Shown here piece by piece: positions 44,898 through 53,551 of a stretch of 64,000 nucleotides of DNA (position 1 is its first letter; each line of letters opens with the position of its first letter). This stretch comes from Pseudovibrio sp000156235 (GTDB lineage Bacteria > Pseudomonadota > Alphaproteobacteria > Rhizobiales > Stappiaceae), in the NCBI RefSeq assembly GCF_000156235.1, contig NZ_DS996805.1, positions 999,323-1,063,322 of the forward strand, in the 5' to 3' direction. Under the pieces are notes generated by a model, which was given only the letters and a program-made list of their open reading frames with translations, searched no databases and was not told the origin of the DNA. Made by a program: the position numbers and the translations under genes.

Positions 44898-45544
44898 CCG
44901 GATCAGCTCCTAAAACGCTGGTTGTTGTGCCGGTGAAAGATTTTGCCAAAGCGAAGTCTCGTCTTGGGCCACATCTTGATGCCACTGAACGCGCAACTGT
45001 GGCGGCGAACCTGTTCGCGCAGACCCTTTGCTTTTTGCAGGACGCGCAGAAACAGTGCAGCATAACCTTTGATATTGCTGTGGTGACCAGTTCGCTTGAG
45101 ATCGCAGGTACTGTGAACGAATGCTCTGTTCATCTGATCCTTGAAGGTCAGGAAGATGGGCTAAACTCTGCGCTGACGACTGCAGCCCTTTGGGCTAAGG
45201 CTCATGATTATGAGACGCTTTGCGTTCTGCCAGCGGATATTGCTGCACCTGACTTTGATGAGTTTGAGCGGCTTTTGAGCCTTGCAGGTTCACCGCGTTC
45301 TCTCGTGCTGTGCCCTGCTCATGACTACGGCACCAACGTGCTGATTGCGACGCCACCGGATGCGATCACCTTCACTTATGGCAATGCTTCTTTCCAGAAG
45401 CATCAGGCTCAGGCTGCGGAACATGGTCTGGACTGTGTGATTGCCCCCTCCTCCTCCTTTTCAAAAGATATCGACTATATGGAAGATCTAGCAGACCTTC
45501 AGCCCCGGCTTCTTGCAAAACATGGCGACCGGAGAGCTGTTTGA
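44894..45544 (+). CDS. cofC: Phospholactate/PEP-type guanylyltransferase, CofC
   Basis: This 216-residue nucleotidyltransferase activates 2-phospholactate, phosphoenolpyruvate or 3-phosphoglycerate with GTP for CofD. Family features are VVPVKDFAKAKSRLGPHL at the N terminus, VLPADIAAPDFDEFE in the middle, and the aspartate-bearing IDYMEDLADL near the end. The start overlaps the cofD stop in ATGA. Which three-carbon acid it takes cannot be told by eye: archaeal, actinobacterial and some proteobacterial CofC proteins differ. Confidence 0.9.
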   Translation: MTGSAPKTLVVVPVKDFAKAKSRLGPHLDATERATVAANLFAQTLCFLQDAQKQCSITFDIAVVTSSLEIAGTVNECSVHLILEGQEDGLNSALTTAALWAKAHDYETLCVLPADIAAPDFDEFERLLSLAGSPRSLVLCPAHDYGTNVLIATPPDAITFTYGNASFQKHQAQAAEHGLDCVIAPSSSFSKDIDYMEDLADLQPRLLAKHGDRRAV

Positions 45545-46314
45545 TGCATACTTTATCTTTACACGCGATTCCGAACATTCCGGAGATCAAGCCGGGCGAT
45601 GATCTGGCAGTTATTCTTGGTGATGCAATTGAAGCGGCTGGTCTTTCCTTGCAGGACGGAGACGTTCTGACCTCGGCGCACAAGATTTTCTCCAAGGCCG
45701 AGGGGCGCATTGTCAATCTGGCGGAAGTTACCCCTTCTGAAGAAGCCCAAGGTTATGCGGATGAGCTGAACAAGGATCCCCGCAAGGTTGAGGTGATCCT
45801 GCAGGAAAGCGCGCGTGTGGTTCGTCATTTCAAGCGGCCAACACAGAATGAAGGAACGATGATTTGTGAGCATCGTCTGGGCTTCATTTCCGCCAATGCC
45901 GCGGTGGATGAATCCAACAGCGGCGCGGATGAGACGCTGATTTTGCTGCCGGAAGATCCCGATGCCAGCGCTGCCCGCATGCAGGAAGCCCTTTCCAAGC
46001 GCTTCAATGCGCAGATCGGTTTTGCCATAACCGACACATTTGGACGTCCCTGGCGGCTTGGTCAGGTGAATGTGGCGGTAGGCCTTGCAGGTGTTCCGGC
46101 CACCATCAAAGAACAAGGCAACTCGGATGCGCATGGGCGCTTGCTCAGTGTGACAGAGCCTGCCTTTGCAGATGAGTTGGCAGCGGCCTCCGGATTGGTG
46201 ATCAGCAAGGCCGGACAGACACCCGTGGTTCTGTTTCGCGGGCTCAACTGGTCGTTTGAAGCAAGTTCAGCACAGGATTTAATAAGATCGAAGAAGGAGG
46301 ACATGTTCCGATGA
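45544..46314 (+). CDS. cofE: Coenzyme F420-0:L-glutamate ligase, CofE
   Basis: This 256-residue GTP-dependent ligase adds glutamate residues to F420-0. Hallmarks are the early IPEIKPGDDLA, DVLTSAHKIFSKAEGRIV, and later ITDTFGRPWRLGQVNVAVG and GLVISKAGQTPVVLFRG (in parts). ATG 45544 overlaps the cofC stop (TGATG) and is preferred to TTG 45541. There is no C-terminal nitroreductase domain such as actinobacterial FbiB carries, so a dehydro-F420 reductase, if needed, would be elsewhere. Confidence 0.94.
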   Translation: MHTLSLHAIPNIPEIKPGDDLAVILGDAIEAAGLSLQDGDVLTSAHKIFSKAEGRIVNLAEVTPSEEAQGYADELNKDPRKVEVILQESARVVRHFKRPTQNEGTMICEHRLGFISANAAVDESNSGADETLILLPEDPDASAARMQEALSKRFNAQIGFAITDTFGRPWRLGQVNVAVGLAGVPATIKEQGNSDAHGRLLSVTEPAFADELAAASGLVISKAGQTPVVLFRGLNWSFEASSAQDLIRSKKEDMFR

Positions 46315-46979
46315 CATTAGCGATTATCGGAGGAACCGGGCCGCAGGGTCAGGGGCTTGCGCTCAGGTTTGCCCGGGCTGGGGTGCCCGTTGCACTTGGC
46401 TCCCGTGATGCGGCCCGCGGCAAGGACATTGCTGATGAGCTTATGACAAAGCTTCCGGAAGGCTCTGCAAAGATTGAAGGTATGGGCAATGAAGAAGCTG
46501 TGGCTGCATCCACCGAATGCGTAATGCTGGCTGTGCCTTATGTGGCACATGATGCAACGCTGGAAGCTCTGAAACCGCATCTTTCTGGCAAGATCCTCAT
46601 CGACATTGTTGTGCCGCTGGCGCCGGGTGATCCAAAGACGGTTGAAATGCCACCAGAAGGCTCAGCCACTGAGGCTGCTCAGGCGTTGCTTGGCCCGGAT
46701 ATTCCTGTTGTAGGCGCTTTGCACAATGTTTCTGCCACAACACTGAACAATCTGGATTGGGCGATCAACTGCGACATCCTTGTTTGTGGTGACAGCCTTG
46801 CTGCCCGCAAGGTGGTGATGGAGCTGGTCAATAAACTGGATGTGACAACCTACAACAGCGGCAATGCAAAAGCAGCACGCTGCATTGAGGCGATCACCCC
46901 AATTCTCATTCGTCAGAATATTTCAAAAGCCGTGCCATTTACGCATGCGGGCATCCGCATCTGGGCACCGGATCATTAA
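46311..46979 (+). CDS. npdG: NADPH-dependent F420 reductase (Fno/NpdG)
   Basis: This 222-residue Rossmann protein transfers hydride between NADPH and F420. The N-terminal IIGGTGPQGQGLALRFARAG followed by GSRDAARG is the NADP-binding signature of archaeal Fno and bacterial NpdG; ALHNVSATTLNN and later NSGNAKAARCIEAI also match. The start overlaps the cofE stop in ATGA. It would supply F420H2 for the oxidoreductase encoded next, 33 bases downstream. Confidence 0.92.
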   Translation: MTLAIIGGTGPQGQGLALRFARAGVPVALGSRDAARGKDIADELMTKLPEGSAKIEGMGNEEAVAASTECVMLAVPYVAHDATLEALKPHLSGKILIDIVVPLAPGDPKTVEMPPEGSATEAAQALLGPDIPVVGALHNVSATTLNNLDWAINCDILVCGDSLAARKVVMELVNKLDVTTYNSGNAKAARCIEAITPILIRQNISKAVPFTHAGIRIWAPDH

Positions 46980-47012
46980 TTCCAGAACTTAACTTTCGTG
47001 GAGGAGAGACAC

Positions 47013-48047
47013 ATGGATTTTGGTATTTGCTTTAAAGGGTTTGTGGAACCTGATCGCGCAAAAGCGCTGGTTCGTCAGGCCGAAAATGCCGGCTTTAAAT
47101 ACTGCTGGTTCTATGACAGCCATATTCTGTGGCGTGAGAGCTTCGTGGCCATGGCAATGTGCATGGAACACACCAAAAACATGCGCTTTGGACCTTGTGT
47201 AACCAACCCAAACACCCGTGACTGGTCTCATGCTGCCAGCTTGTTTGGCTCCCTTGCCAAGCAGTCCGGTGGTCGTTTTGATATCGGCCTTGGCCGTGGT
47301 GACAGTGCTGTGCGCGTTATGGGCAAAAAGCCTGCGCCACTGAAGCGTCTGGAAGAGTTCACCCATGTGGTCAAAGCATTGGTGCGCGGCGATGAAGCAC
47401 AATACGGCGAATGCCCTGAGCCAGTGAAGTTCCCTTGGGCAGATGGCTATGAGCTGCCTGTTTGGGTTGCTGCTTATGGCCCGAAAGCACTGAGCTCTGC
47501 TGGCCGCGTTGGTGATGGTCTTATTCTGCAAATCGCAGAACCAGGCATCTGTAAATGGCTGGGTGATCAGGCTGTTGCAGCTGGTGAAGAAGCTGGCCGT
47601 GACATGAGCAACTTCGGCATCATGGCAGCTGCTCCAGCGCATACAGGTACTCTGGAAGAAGGCATTGAGAAAACCAAGTGGTTCCCAGCAATGGTGGGCA
47701 ACCACGTGGCGGATATCGTTGAGAAGTACGGTTCTAACACCGATCAGGTACCAGCTTCTCTGACCTCTTACATCGAGAACCGTCGTGGTTACGATTATTC
47801 CAAGCACGGTCAGAGCGACAACCCGTTCCTGGACTTCATTACCGATGATATCGTCGAGAGCTTTGCGGTGCTTGGCCCACCTGAGAACCACATCGAGAAG
47901 CTGAATAAGCTGAAGGATGCAGGCATCACGCAATTCAACATCTATCTGGACAGCGGCGATGAAGAGAAGATCATCGCGGACTATGGCGAAAAGATCATTC
48001 CGGCTTTTAACGCGGACAACGCGAAAACACCGGAAGCTGTCAGCTGA
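47013..48047 (+). CDS. LLM-class F420-dependent oxidoreductase
   Basis: This 344-residue luciferase-like TIM-barrel protein starts at ATG 47013 behind GGAGGAGAG. It begins MDFGICFKGFVEPDRAKALV and contains GPCVTNPNTRDWSHAASLFG, GRFDIGLGRGDS and LPVWVAAYGPKALSSAGRVGDG, patterns of the F420-binding branch rather than FMN monooxygenases. It is the last gene of the F420 operon, directly before a terminator and rutR, and so is the likely consumer of the locally made F420H2. Given dihydropyrimidinase across the divergent region and no dihydropyrimidine dehydrogenase, it may reduce uracil or thymine. That function is inference. Confidence 0.88.
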   Translation: MDFGICFKGFVEPDRAKALVRQAENAGFKYCWFYDSHILWRESFVAMAMCMEHTKNMRFGPCVTNPNTRDWSHAASLFGSLAKQSGGRFDIGLGRGDSAVRVMGKKPAPLKRLEEFTHVVKALVRGDEAQYGECPEPVKFPWADGYELPVWVAAYGPKALSSAGRVGDGLILQIAEPGICKWLGDQAVAAGEEAGRDMSNFGIMAAAPAHTGTLEEGIEKTKWFPAMVGNHVADIVEKYGSNTDQVPASLTSYIENRRGYDYSKHGQSDNPFLDFITDDIVESFAVLGPPENHIEKLNKLKDAGITQFNIYLDSGDEEKIIADYGEKIIPAFNADNAKTPEAVS

Positions 48048-48054
48048 TAAAAAC

Positions 48055-48084
48055 AGGCCGGGCTCCACGTGAGCTCGGCCTTTT
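48055..48084 (+). terminator. Intrinsic terminator of the F420 operon
   Basis: AGGCCGGGCTC (48055-48065) pairs with GAGCTCGGCCT (48071-48081) with one G-U pair and a 5-base loop, followed by TTTTC. It lies 8 bases after the oxidoreductase stop. Confidence 0.85.
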
Positions 48085-48250
48085 CTCTATCTATTGCAGA
48101 AAAACAACAATCATTAGAGTGAGCTGTCGCATCACAACTTTTCTACCAGAGTTTAGCTTGATAAGAGCACGTTGTTTTCGTAGGTGCTAACTTACTTATT
48201 AGCTGAGCGTGTATTTGAGGCTCGGCGCCTATGTAATTTTGGAAAAGAGT

Positions 48251-48880
48251 ATGGCTAAAGCTTCTGAGGCAAAAGGTAAAACACGAATTCAGATGGAAAA
48301 GACCGAGAAGATCCTCGCTGCGGCGTTGGATGTGTTCTCAACCTATGGATTTCGTGGCTCTACGATTGATCAGGTGGCTCAGCAAGCGGGTTTATCCAAA
48401 CCCAACCTTTTCTATTACTACGACAGCAAAGACGCCATTCATGCAGAGCTGATTGAGCGTCTGCTTTATGTGTGGCTGGATCCTCTGCATCAGCTCAACC
48501 CTGAAGGCGAGCCGATTGAAGAGATTTGCGCATATGTGCGGCGCAAGCTGGAGATGGCGCGCGATTATCCGCGTGAGAGCCGTCTGTTCGCTAATGAGAT
48601 CCTGCAGGGTGCTCCACGTATCAAATCTCTGATTGCTGGACCATTGAAGTCACTGGTAGACGAGAAGACCGTTGTCATTCAGGGCTGGATGGACGCTGGC
48701 AAGATTGCGGAAACAGATCCTTACCATCTGCTGTTTTCCATCTGGTCCACCACACAGCATTACGCTGACTTTGACAGTCAGGTGCAAACGCTGCTACCTG
48801 CAGACAAGTCCAAGGACCGCTTCAAAGAAGCAGCGTCTTACCTGGACCGGATGTTCCGCAAAAGCCTTGCAGCTGAATAA
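48251..48880 (+). CDS. rutR: RutR-type pyrimidine-responsive TetR-family regulator
   Basis: This 209-residue regulator aligns along its whole length with E. coli RutR (212 aa): the helix-turn-helix STIDQVAQQAGLSKPNLFYYY, then LYVWLDPL, RRKLEMARDYPRESRLFANE, GPLKSLVDEK and STTQHYADF. The residues that hold uracil in E. coli RutR, W77 and Q171, correspond to W75 and Q169 here. It should therefore bind uracil or thymine and derepress pyrimidine genes. ATG 48251 is preferred over an upstream GTG at 48209. Its place next to the F420 operon ties that operon to pyrimidine catabolism. Confidence 0.92.
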   Translation: MAKASEAKGKTRIQMEKTEKILAAALDVFSTYGFRGSTIDQVAQQAGLSKPNLFYYYDSKDAIHAELIERLLYVWLDPLHQLNPEGEPIEEICAYVRRKLEMARDYPRESRLFANEILQGAPRIKSLIAGPLKSLVDEKTVVIQGWMDAGKIAETDPYHLLFSIWSTTQHYADFDSQVQTLLPADKSKDRFKEAASYLDRMFRKSLAAE

Positions 48881-48889
48881 GTCACTGTT

Positions 48890-49651
48890 TTACAAGCGTG
48901 TCGTGGGGGTGATGACTGGCCCCTGCTCTGTTTCCAGAATATGTGCTTTGACACGGTAGACATCCTGCACACGTTCCTGCGTCAGTACCTCTTCCGGCGA
49001 GCCATAAGCAACCAGTCTGCCTTCTTTCAACATTGCCAGACGCGTGCACAGACGAGCAGCATAGGTCCAGTCGTGCAGGCTGACCAGCATGGATGTGCCT
49101 TGTTTCTGTAGTTTCTGGAAGATTTCCTGAAGTTCCAGCTGGTGTTCCGGGTCCAGTCCTGCAGTTGGTTCATCTGCAATAATGAGTGGCGTCATCTGCA
49201 TCAGAGCACGACCTAGAAGCGCACGGGCTTTTTCACCACCAGAGACCTGAAGAATGGATTCATTGCGGATGGATTCCAGGCCAAGACTTGAAACGATGTC
49301 TTCCAGTTCCGCTTTGTGCCTGGGTGTGCGAACTGAGCCACCAATGGCTTCACAACCCAGTGCCAAGATGCGTTCTACAGACAAATCCCATGCGACATCC
49401 CGCTCCTGCGCCATGTAAGCAACATGCTTTGATAGTTGGCGCGCAGAGATGTTTTTTAGAGGCCGATTGTCGTAGCTGATCTCTCCATTTGACGGGATGA
49501 GCCCGACCATGGCCTTCATCAAGGTGGACTTGCCTGATCCGTTTGGACCGATCAGACCAACAATCTCGCCTTTTCCAATCTCCAGATTGATTAAAGAGAG
49601 GATGTTCTTTGGGCCGTAATTGACGGAAAGGTCTTTGAGTTGCAGCAGCAT
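48890..49651 (-). CDS. btuD: Cobalamin ABC transporter ATP-binding protein (BtuD-like)
   Basis: This 253-residue ATPase of the iron-siderophore/B12 branch has Walker A GPNGSGKST, signature SGGEKARALLGRAL and Walker B PLIIADEPTAG. The ATG overlaps the permease stop (TGATG). It closes the operon 53453 to 48890. B12 specificity is inferred from the riboswitch and the BtuB-type receptor upstream; haem or siderophore ATPases look alike. Confidence 0.88.
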   Translation of the reverse strand: MLLQLKDLSVNYGPKNILSLINLEIGKGEIVGLIGPNGSGKSTLMKAMVGLIPSNGEISYDNRPLKNISARQLSKHVAYMAQERDVAWDLSVERILALGCEAIGGSVRTPRHKAELEDIVSSLGLESIRNESILQVSGGEKARALLGRALMQMTPLIIADEPTAGLDPEHQLELQEIFQKLQKQGTSMLVSLHDWTYAARLCTRLAMLKEGRLVAYGSPEEVLTQERVQDVYRVKAHILETEQGPVITPTTRL

Positions 49652-50649
49652 CAGATCAAGGCCCTCCGCTGTTTGATGATCAGCCAGAGGAAGAACGGCG
49701 CCCCTACGATGGCTGTCAGAACACCCAGCTTTAGGTTGGACTGAGGGCCGAAGAGCTTTACCGTGATATCAGCAAGGGTCAGCAAACAAGCACCTGCGAT
49801 CGCACTTGGAATGAGCAAGCGTTGTGGCTCTCCCCCCACCATCTTGCGCAGCAAATGCGGGACAATCAGACCAATGAAGCCGATGGTACCGGTCACCGCT
49901 GTCACAGCACCGACACTGGCTGCGGTGCCGGCAATAGCACAAAAGCGCAGACGGGGCAGTGAGACGCCCATGGTGTGGGCGGTTTCTTCGCCTAATGACA
50001 GGGCGTTGAGGCCCTTGCCGGTAACGAGCAACAAGCTCCAACCAACCACGATAAACGGAGCAATGATGTAAAGGTGCTGCATGGATCGGTCATTCAAAGA
50101 GCCAAGCATCCAGAACACAATTTCCATGGCTGCGAACGGGTTCGGAGACAGGTTGAGCGCCAGAGACGTGAGCGCGGTGGCGATGCTGGAAATGGCGACG
50201 CCAGCAAGGATCAGCGTCAGCGTCTGACCTCTTCCCCCGGCCAGCATTGGCAGCAAAACAGCAGCAATCGCAGCCCCGAGCAGCGCGAAGGCTGGGAGTG
50301 CGTATGGCATGGTGATGGTCAGACCGGTGTAGATCGCAATGACAGCTCCAAGGCTGGCGGAGGAGCTAACGCCGATCAGGCCAGGCTCTGCAAGTGGGTT
50401 GCGCAAAAGGCCCTGGAGGACTGCTCCAGACAGCCCAAGCGTTGCGCCGGTAATGACACCCAACAGAGCGCGCGGCACACGGATCTCCCAGAACACGATG
50501 GAAACCGGTGTCTTCTCGGCAGCAAAGGCTGCTTCGATGAGCTGCGCGATTGACAGATCAGCGGCGCCGATCATGAGAGAGGTCAGGAACAGCGCGATTG
50601 CAATCAGGCTGAGGATTACGATCAGCGGGGCATCGGGATGCTTTGTCAT
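49651..50649 (-). CDS. btuC: Cobalamin ABC transporter permease (BtuC-like, FecCD family)
   Basis: This 332-residue permease has about ten helices and FecCD signatures: RVPRALLGVITGATLGLSGAVLQGLLRNPLAEPGLIGVSS (seen in parts) and GTIGFIGLIVPHLLRKMVG. Its start overlaps the binding-protein stop in ATGA. It forms the B12 channel with two copies of the ATPase. Confidence 0.9.
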   Translation of the reverse strand: MTKHPDAPLIVILSLIAIALFLTSLMIGAADLSIAQLIEAAFAAEKTPVSIVFWEIRVPRALLGVITGATLGLSGAVLQGLLRNPLAEPGLIGVSSSASLGAVIAIYTGLTITMPYALPAFALLGAAIAAVLLPMLAGGRGQTLTLILAGVAISSIATALTSLALNLSPNPFAAMEIVFWMLGSLNDRSMQHLYIIAPFIVVGWSLLLVTGKGLNALSLGEETAHTMGVSLPRLRFCAIAGTAASVGAVTAVTGTIGFIGLIVPHLLRKMVGGEPQRLLIPSAIAGACLLTLADITVKLFGPQSNLKLGVLTAIVGAPFFLWLIIKQRRALI

Positions 50650-51518
50650 TCAGCTTGTGCCCCCAAGCGTTTGGATTGATTAGCCAGTTTCTCTATGGCT
50701 TCGGCAACGAACGGCAGGCCGCAAATGGTGTACTTGTCTTCCACCAAAACGCGTCCACTATTGCCAAGTGTTCGCTTTAAGGCTGGATGAGCTAGCAGTT
50801 CGAATGCCAATGCAGGTTTGTCGGAGAACTGAGTTCCCTCAACAAGCAACTGAGGATCTTCCAGGATCAGCAGCTCTAGCGGCAGTTTGCTGGTGCCTTT
50901 CAGGCCGAGGTTGTTGGCGATGTTCTGCAGGCCTGCTGTCGTGATCAACTCGTTAACAAGGCTGCCATCGCCAGCGGTGTAACCGTTGGCGTAGTAGACC
51001 CCTGCCCGCGCTTTATCATCGGGTTGCGCTTCCACAAAACGCTGAACGGTAGCCTCAAACCGGTCGGCCAGCGCCTCAGCCTTTTGCTCTTGCCCCAGCA
51101 CTTTACCGAGACGGCGGAGCTCCTTGGCAATATCCGAGATGGTACGCACTGGCGGCACTTGCACCACGGTTATGCCAAGACCACGCAGCATCTGCACTGT
51201 GGTTTGGTTGGTATAGGTGCCTGCAATCACCAAATCCGGGTTCATCAGGTAGATCTCTTCCGCCCCGCCAAAGTTGATCGGGTAGGCTTTCGCCTCTTCA
51301 CTCATGACAGAGAGCGTTGGATCTGATGCCAATCTGGAAACAGAGACAAGCTGCCCCTCGCCTGCGAGCAACATGGAGAACTGGTCGGTGCACAGGTTCA
51401 TGGAAACGACCCGATTGGGTGCACTCACTCCGCTCTCATCTGCACGGGCCGCTGCCGGGCTGATTGCAAGGGCCATCAGCAGTGCAGTCTGCATGATCTT
51501 TTTGATCTTATTTGGCAT
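50646..51518 (-). CDS. btuF: Cobalamin ABC transporter periplasmic binding protein (BtuF-like)
   Basis: This 290-residue protein has a signal peptide (to about residue 26, SPAAARA) and the BtuF pattern RVVSMNLCTDQFSMLLAG, followed by a long backbone helix (about 135-160) between two lobes. It would receive cobalamin in the periplasm from the TonB-dependent receptor encoded 100 bases upstream. A small stem (TGCCGC/GCGGCA near 51583-51608) lies in that gap. Confidence 0.88.
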   Translation of the reverse strand: MPNKIKKIMQTALLMALAISPAAARADESGVSAPNRVVSMNLCTDQFSMLLAGEGQLVSVSRLASDPTLSVMSEEAKAYPINFGGAEEIYLMNPDLVIAGTYTNQTTVQMLRGLGITVVQVPPVRTISDIAKELRRLGKVLGQEQKAEALADRFEATVQRFVEAQPDDKARAGVYYANGYTAGDGSLVNELITTAGLQNIANNLGLKGTSKLPLELLILEDPQLLVEGTQFSDKPALAFELLAHPALKRTLGNSGRVLVEDKYTICGLPFVAEAIEKLANQSKRLGAQAE

Positions 51519-51617
51519 TTAGACCTTTTGAGCAGCGTGAGAGTTTGGAACGCAGCATCGGGCAGTACTGAAGAATCCAGAGAATGCCGCCCAACCTTTG
51601 CTGAGCGGCATACTTAA

Positions 51618-53453
51618 TCAGAAACTGGCGCTAACACCAGCGTAAACGGAAAGGCCCGGTGTCTGATAGTCCTTGATCCGCTCATAATCCTGATCCAACA
51701 GGTTCTCGCCGCGAACATGAAACGTCAGATTATCATTGTACTGATAGGCCGCCTTGGCGTTAACCAAGACGAAATCGTCGAGTGTGATAGGCTTTTTACT
51801 AGTATCAAGATCTTTCAGCCCATAAACATAGTTTGCGTTGACACTCAAAGACAAAGGTTCCCACGGCTTGTAGGTGAACCCGAGATTAATATCATGCAGA
51901 GGGACGCGGCGGAGACGTTTTTTATCTGGCCCTACAGCCCATGTATAAGTGTAGGCGCTATTAAAGCTTAAATTATCCAATACATCCCAGTCAGCAGACA
52001 GTTCCGCACCCTGACTTCTGGATAGCCCATTAATCTGCTCATACTTATAGTCAGCAGGATTATTTATGATCAGGTCTTCTGTCAAAATATGGAAGTAACC
52101 GAGAGAGAGCCTCAGTTTTTCATCAAGGAAATTTTGATCGATGCCGATATCATAGCTAACACTGGTTTCAGGCTCAAAATCTGGATTTCCTGAATAGCTG
52201 TCATACAACTCATAGGATGAAGGTGCACGGAAACCATTGCCAAGGCTAGAGCGAATACGTGTATTCTCGAGAACTTGATATGATACAGTCCCGCGCCCAG
52301 TCAAATAGTACCCATATGCACTATGATGATCTAACCTGACAGCTCCGCTTATGTTCAACGGATCGGTAGGGTTCCACAATGCTTGGACAAAGCTTCCAGC
52401 AACTTCAATTTTCTTAGACTGGCCCTTAACTTTTTCTCGGCTCCAATCTCCACCATAATTCAGTCGGAGACTGTCACTGACATCAAAATCATTCAAAAAC
52501 TCGATTTTAACGCGATTACCTTTCGCGGTGTAACCACTGTTATACTCGCGTGTCAGGTCCGAGAACTGGATTGATACATCTGTGGTCATGCGGTCGTCGA
52601 GCCAAATGTAGTTGGCTCCAACTTTCCCAAAATACTGCTTCGCATCAACTTTGTTGTTGGCAGCCGGTGCGTCGGAGCCATCATACTCAGTCGTGCCATG
52701 CAACCCACGGGCAGCAAAGTAAACATTCAACTCTTCACTAAGATCAACTGAACCTTTTGCAGAGAAGGTTTTATTCTCGTAGCCGTCTTCGTCTGAAGGT
52801 CGCCCTTTGGGAGATACTGCGCTGAACCCATCTGTATGAAACCGCTGAAGATTAATTGCAATATCGGCAGTTTCAGTAGCTGCTTTCAAGCCGTAAGAGG
52901 CATTCACGGTTCCATAGCTACCGCCCTCTACAGTCGCATTATGTTTTACAGTGCCCGGTGCCGCACGCTTAGTGATAATGTTCACGACACCTGCGATAGC
53001 TTGACCGCCGTAGAGCGCACTCTGAGATCCCTTAAGGATCTCAATCCGCTCAACGTCATTGAGGAGCATATGCTCCAAACGAGCTTCTACCTGAGGGGAA
53101 CTAGGATCAGAGATATCGATGCCATCCACCAACACTTTAGTGTAGTAGTTGTTCATTCCCCTTATCCTGAGAGTACTATTTGTCCCCGCCCCACCGTTCT
53201 GTGAAAAGGAAATGCCCGGAAGCTTGGTCAGGTATTCGGAGACGAACGTAGCGCCGTCGTTTTTCAGGTCTTCTTCGGTGACGACGTGGGTTGTGGAGCC
53301 GACTTTGCCGGCTTCGGTTTCCGTTCTGTTGGCGACGACGATGACTTCGTCAAGATCAGCTTCCTGCGCAGTTGATGCGAGGGTTGAGCTGAGGAGTGCT
53401 GAGAGAGCTACGCCGGACTTGAGGGTAGCTGCGATCCAAGATGTGTTACGCAC
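51618..53453 (-). CDS. btuB: TonB-dependent cobalamin receptor (BtuB-like)
   Basis: This 611-residue outer-membrane receptor has a signal peptide (to about residue 29), a TonB box region DLDEVIVVANRTE, a plug domain (about 50-165, with LTKLPGISFSQNGGAGTNSTLRIRG in parts) and a 22-strand barrel ending in SASF. The length equals E. coli BtuB (614). The only in-frame start is GTG 53453, as a stop lies five codons upstream. A seven-codon frame (53469-53446, beginning ATGATG) overlaps this start and could couple translation. The cobalamin riboswitch about 190 bases upstream gives the substrate. Confidence 0.93.
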   Translation of the reverse strand: MRNTSWIAATLKSGVALSALLSSTLASTAQEADLDEVIVVANRTETEAGKVGSTTHVVTEEDLKNDGATFVSEYLTKLPGISFSQNGGAGTNSTLRIRGMNNYYTKVLVDGIDISDPSSPQVEARLEHMLLNDVERIEILKGSQSALYGGQAIAGVVNIITKRAAPGTVKHNATVEGGSYGTVNASYGLKAATETADIAINLQRFHTDGFSAVSPKGRPSDEDGYENKTFSAKGSVDLSEELNVYFAARGLHGTTEYDGSDAPAANNKVDAKQYFGKVGANYIWLDDRMTTDVSIQFSDLTREYNSGYTAKGNRVKIEFLNDFDVSDSLRLNYGGDWSREKVKGQSKKIEVAGSFVQALWNPTDPLNISGAVRLDHHSAYGYYLTGRGTVSYQVLENTRIRSSLGNGFRAPSSYELYDSYSGNPDFEPETSVSYDIGIDQNFLDEKLRLSLGYFHILTEDLIINNPADYKYEQINGLSRSQGAELSADWDVLDNLSFNSAYTYTWAVGPDKKRLRRVPLHDINLGFTYKPWEPLSLSVNANYVYGLKDLDTSKKPITLDDFVLVNAKAAYQYNDNLTFHVRGENLLDQDYERIKDYQTPGLSVYAGVSASF

Positions 53454-53536
53454 GAGTTTGGTCCATCATTCACAGCAGCTTGAAGAACTGCCATGCTGTT
53501 GATTGCATTGTGCGTCTTTGGAGAAATCTACTCTAA

Positions 53537-53551
53537 CCTCTTGAAAAGAGG
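53537..53551 (-). promoter_or_regulatory. Small hairpin in the btuB leader
   Basis: CCTCTT (53537-53542) and AAGAGG (53546-53551) form a short stem between riboswitch and btuB. No T tract follows, so control is probably at translation rather than by termination. The remainder of 53454-53639 shows no gene. Confidence 0.3.

Noticed and set aside
46989..48068. 359-codon open frame opposite the LLM oxidoreductase gene
   Set aside because: It overlaps an unmistakable gene with a strong ribosome binding site and crosses the terminator.
40676..48880. Search for a dihydropyrimidine dehydrogenase or rutABCDEFG genes in the locus
   Set aside because: None is present; the LLM protein lacks the close RutA context and sits with F420 genes, so a Rut operon was not called.
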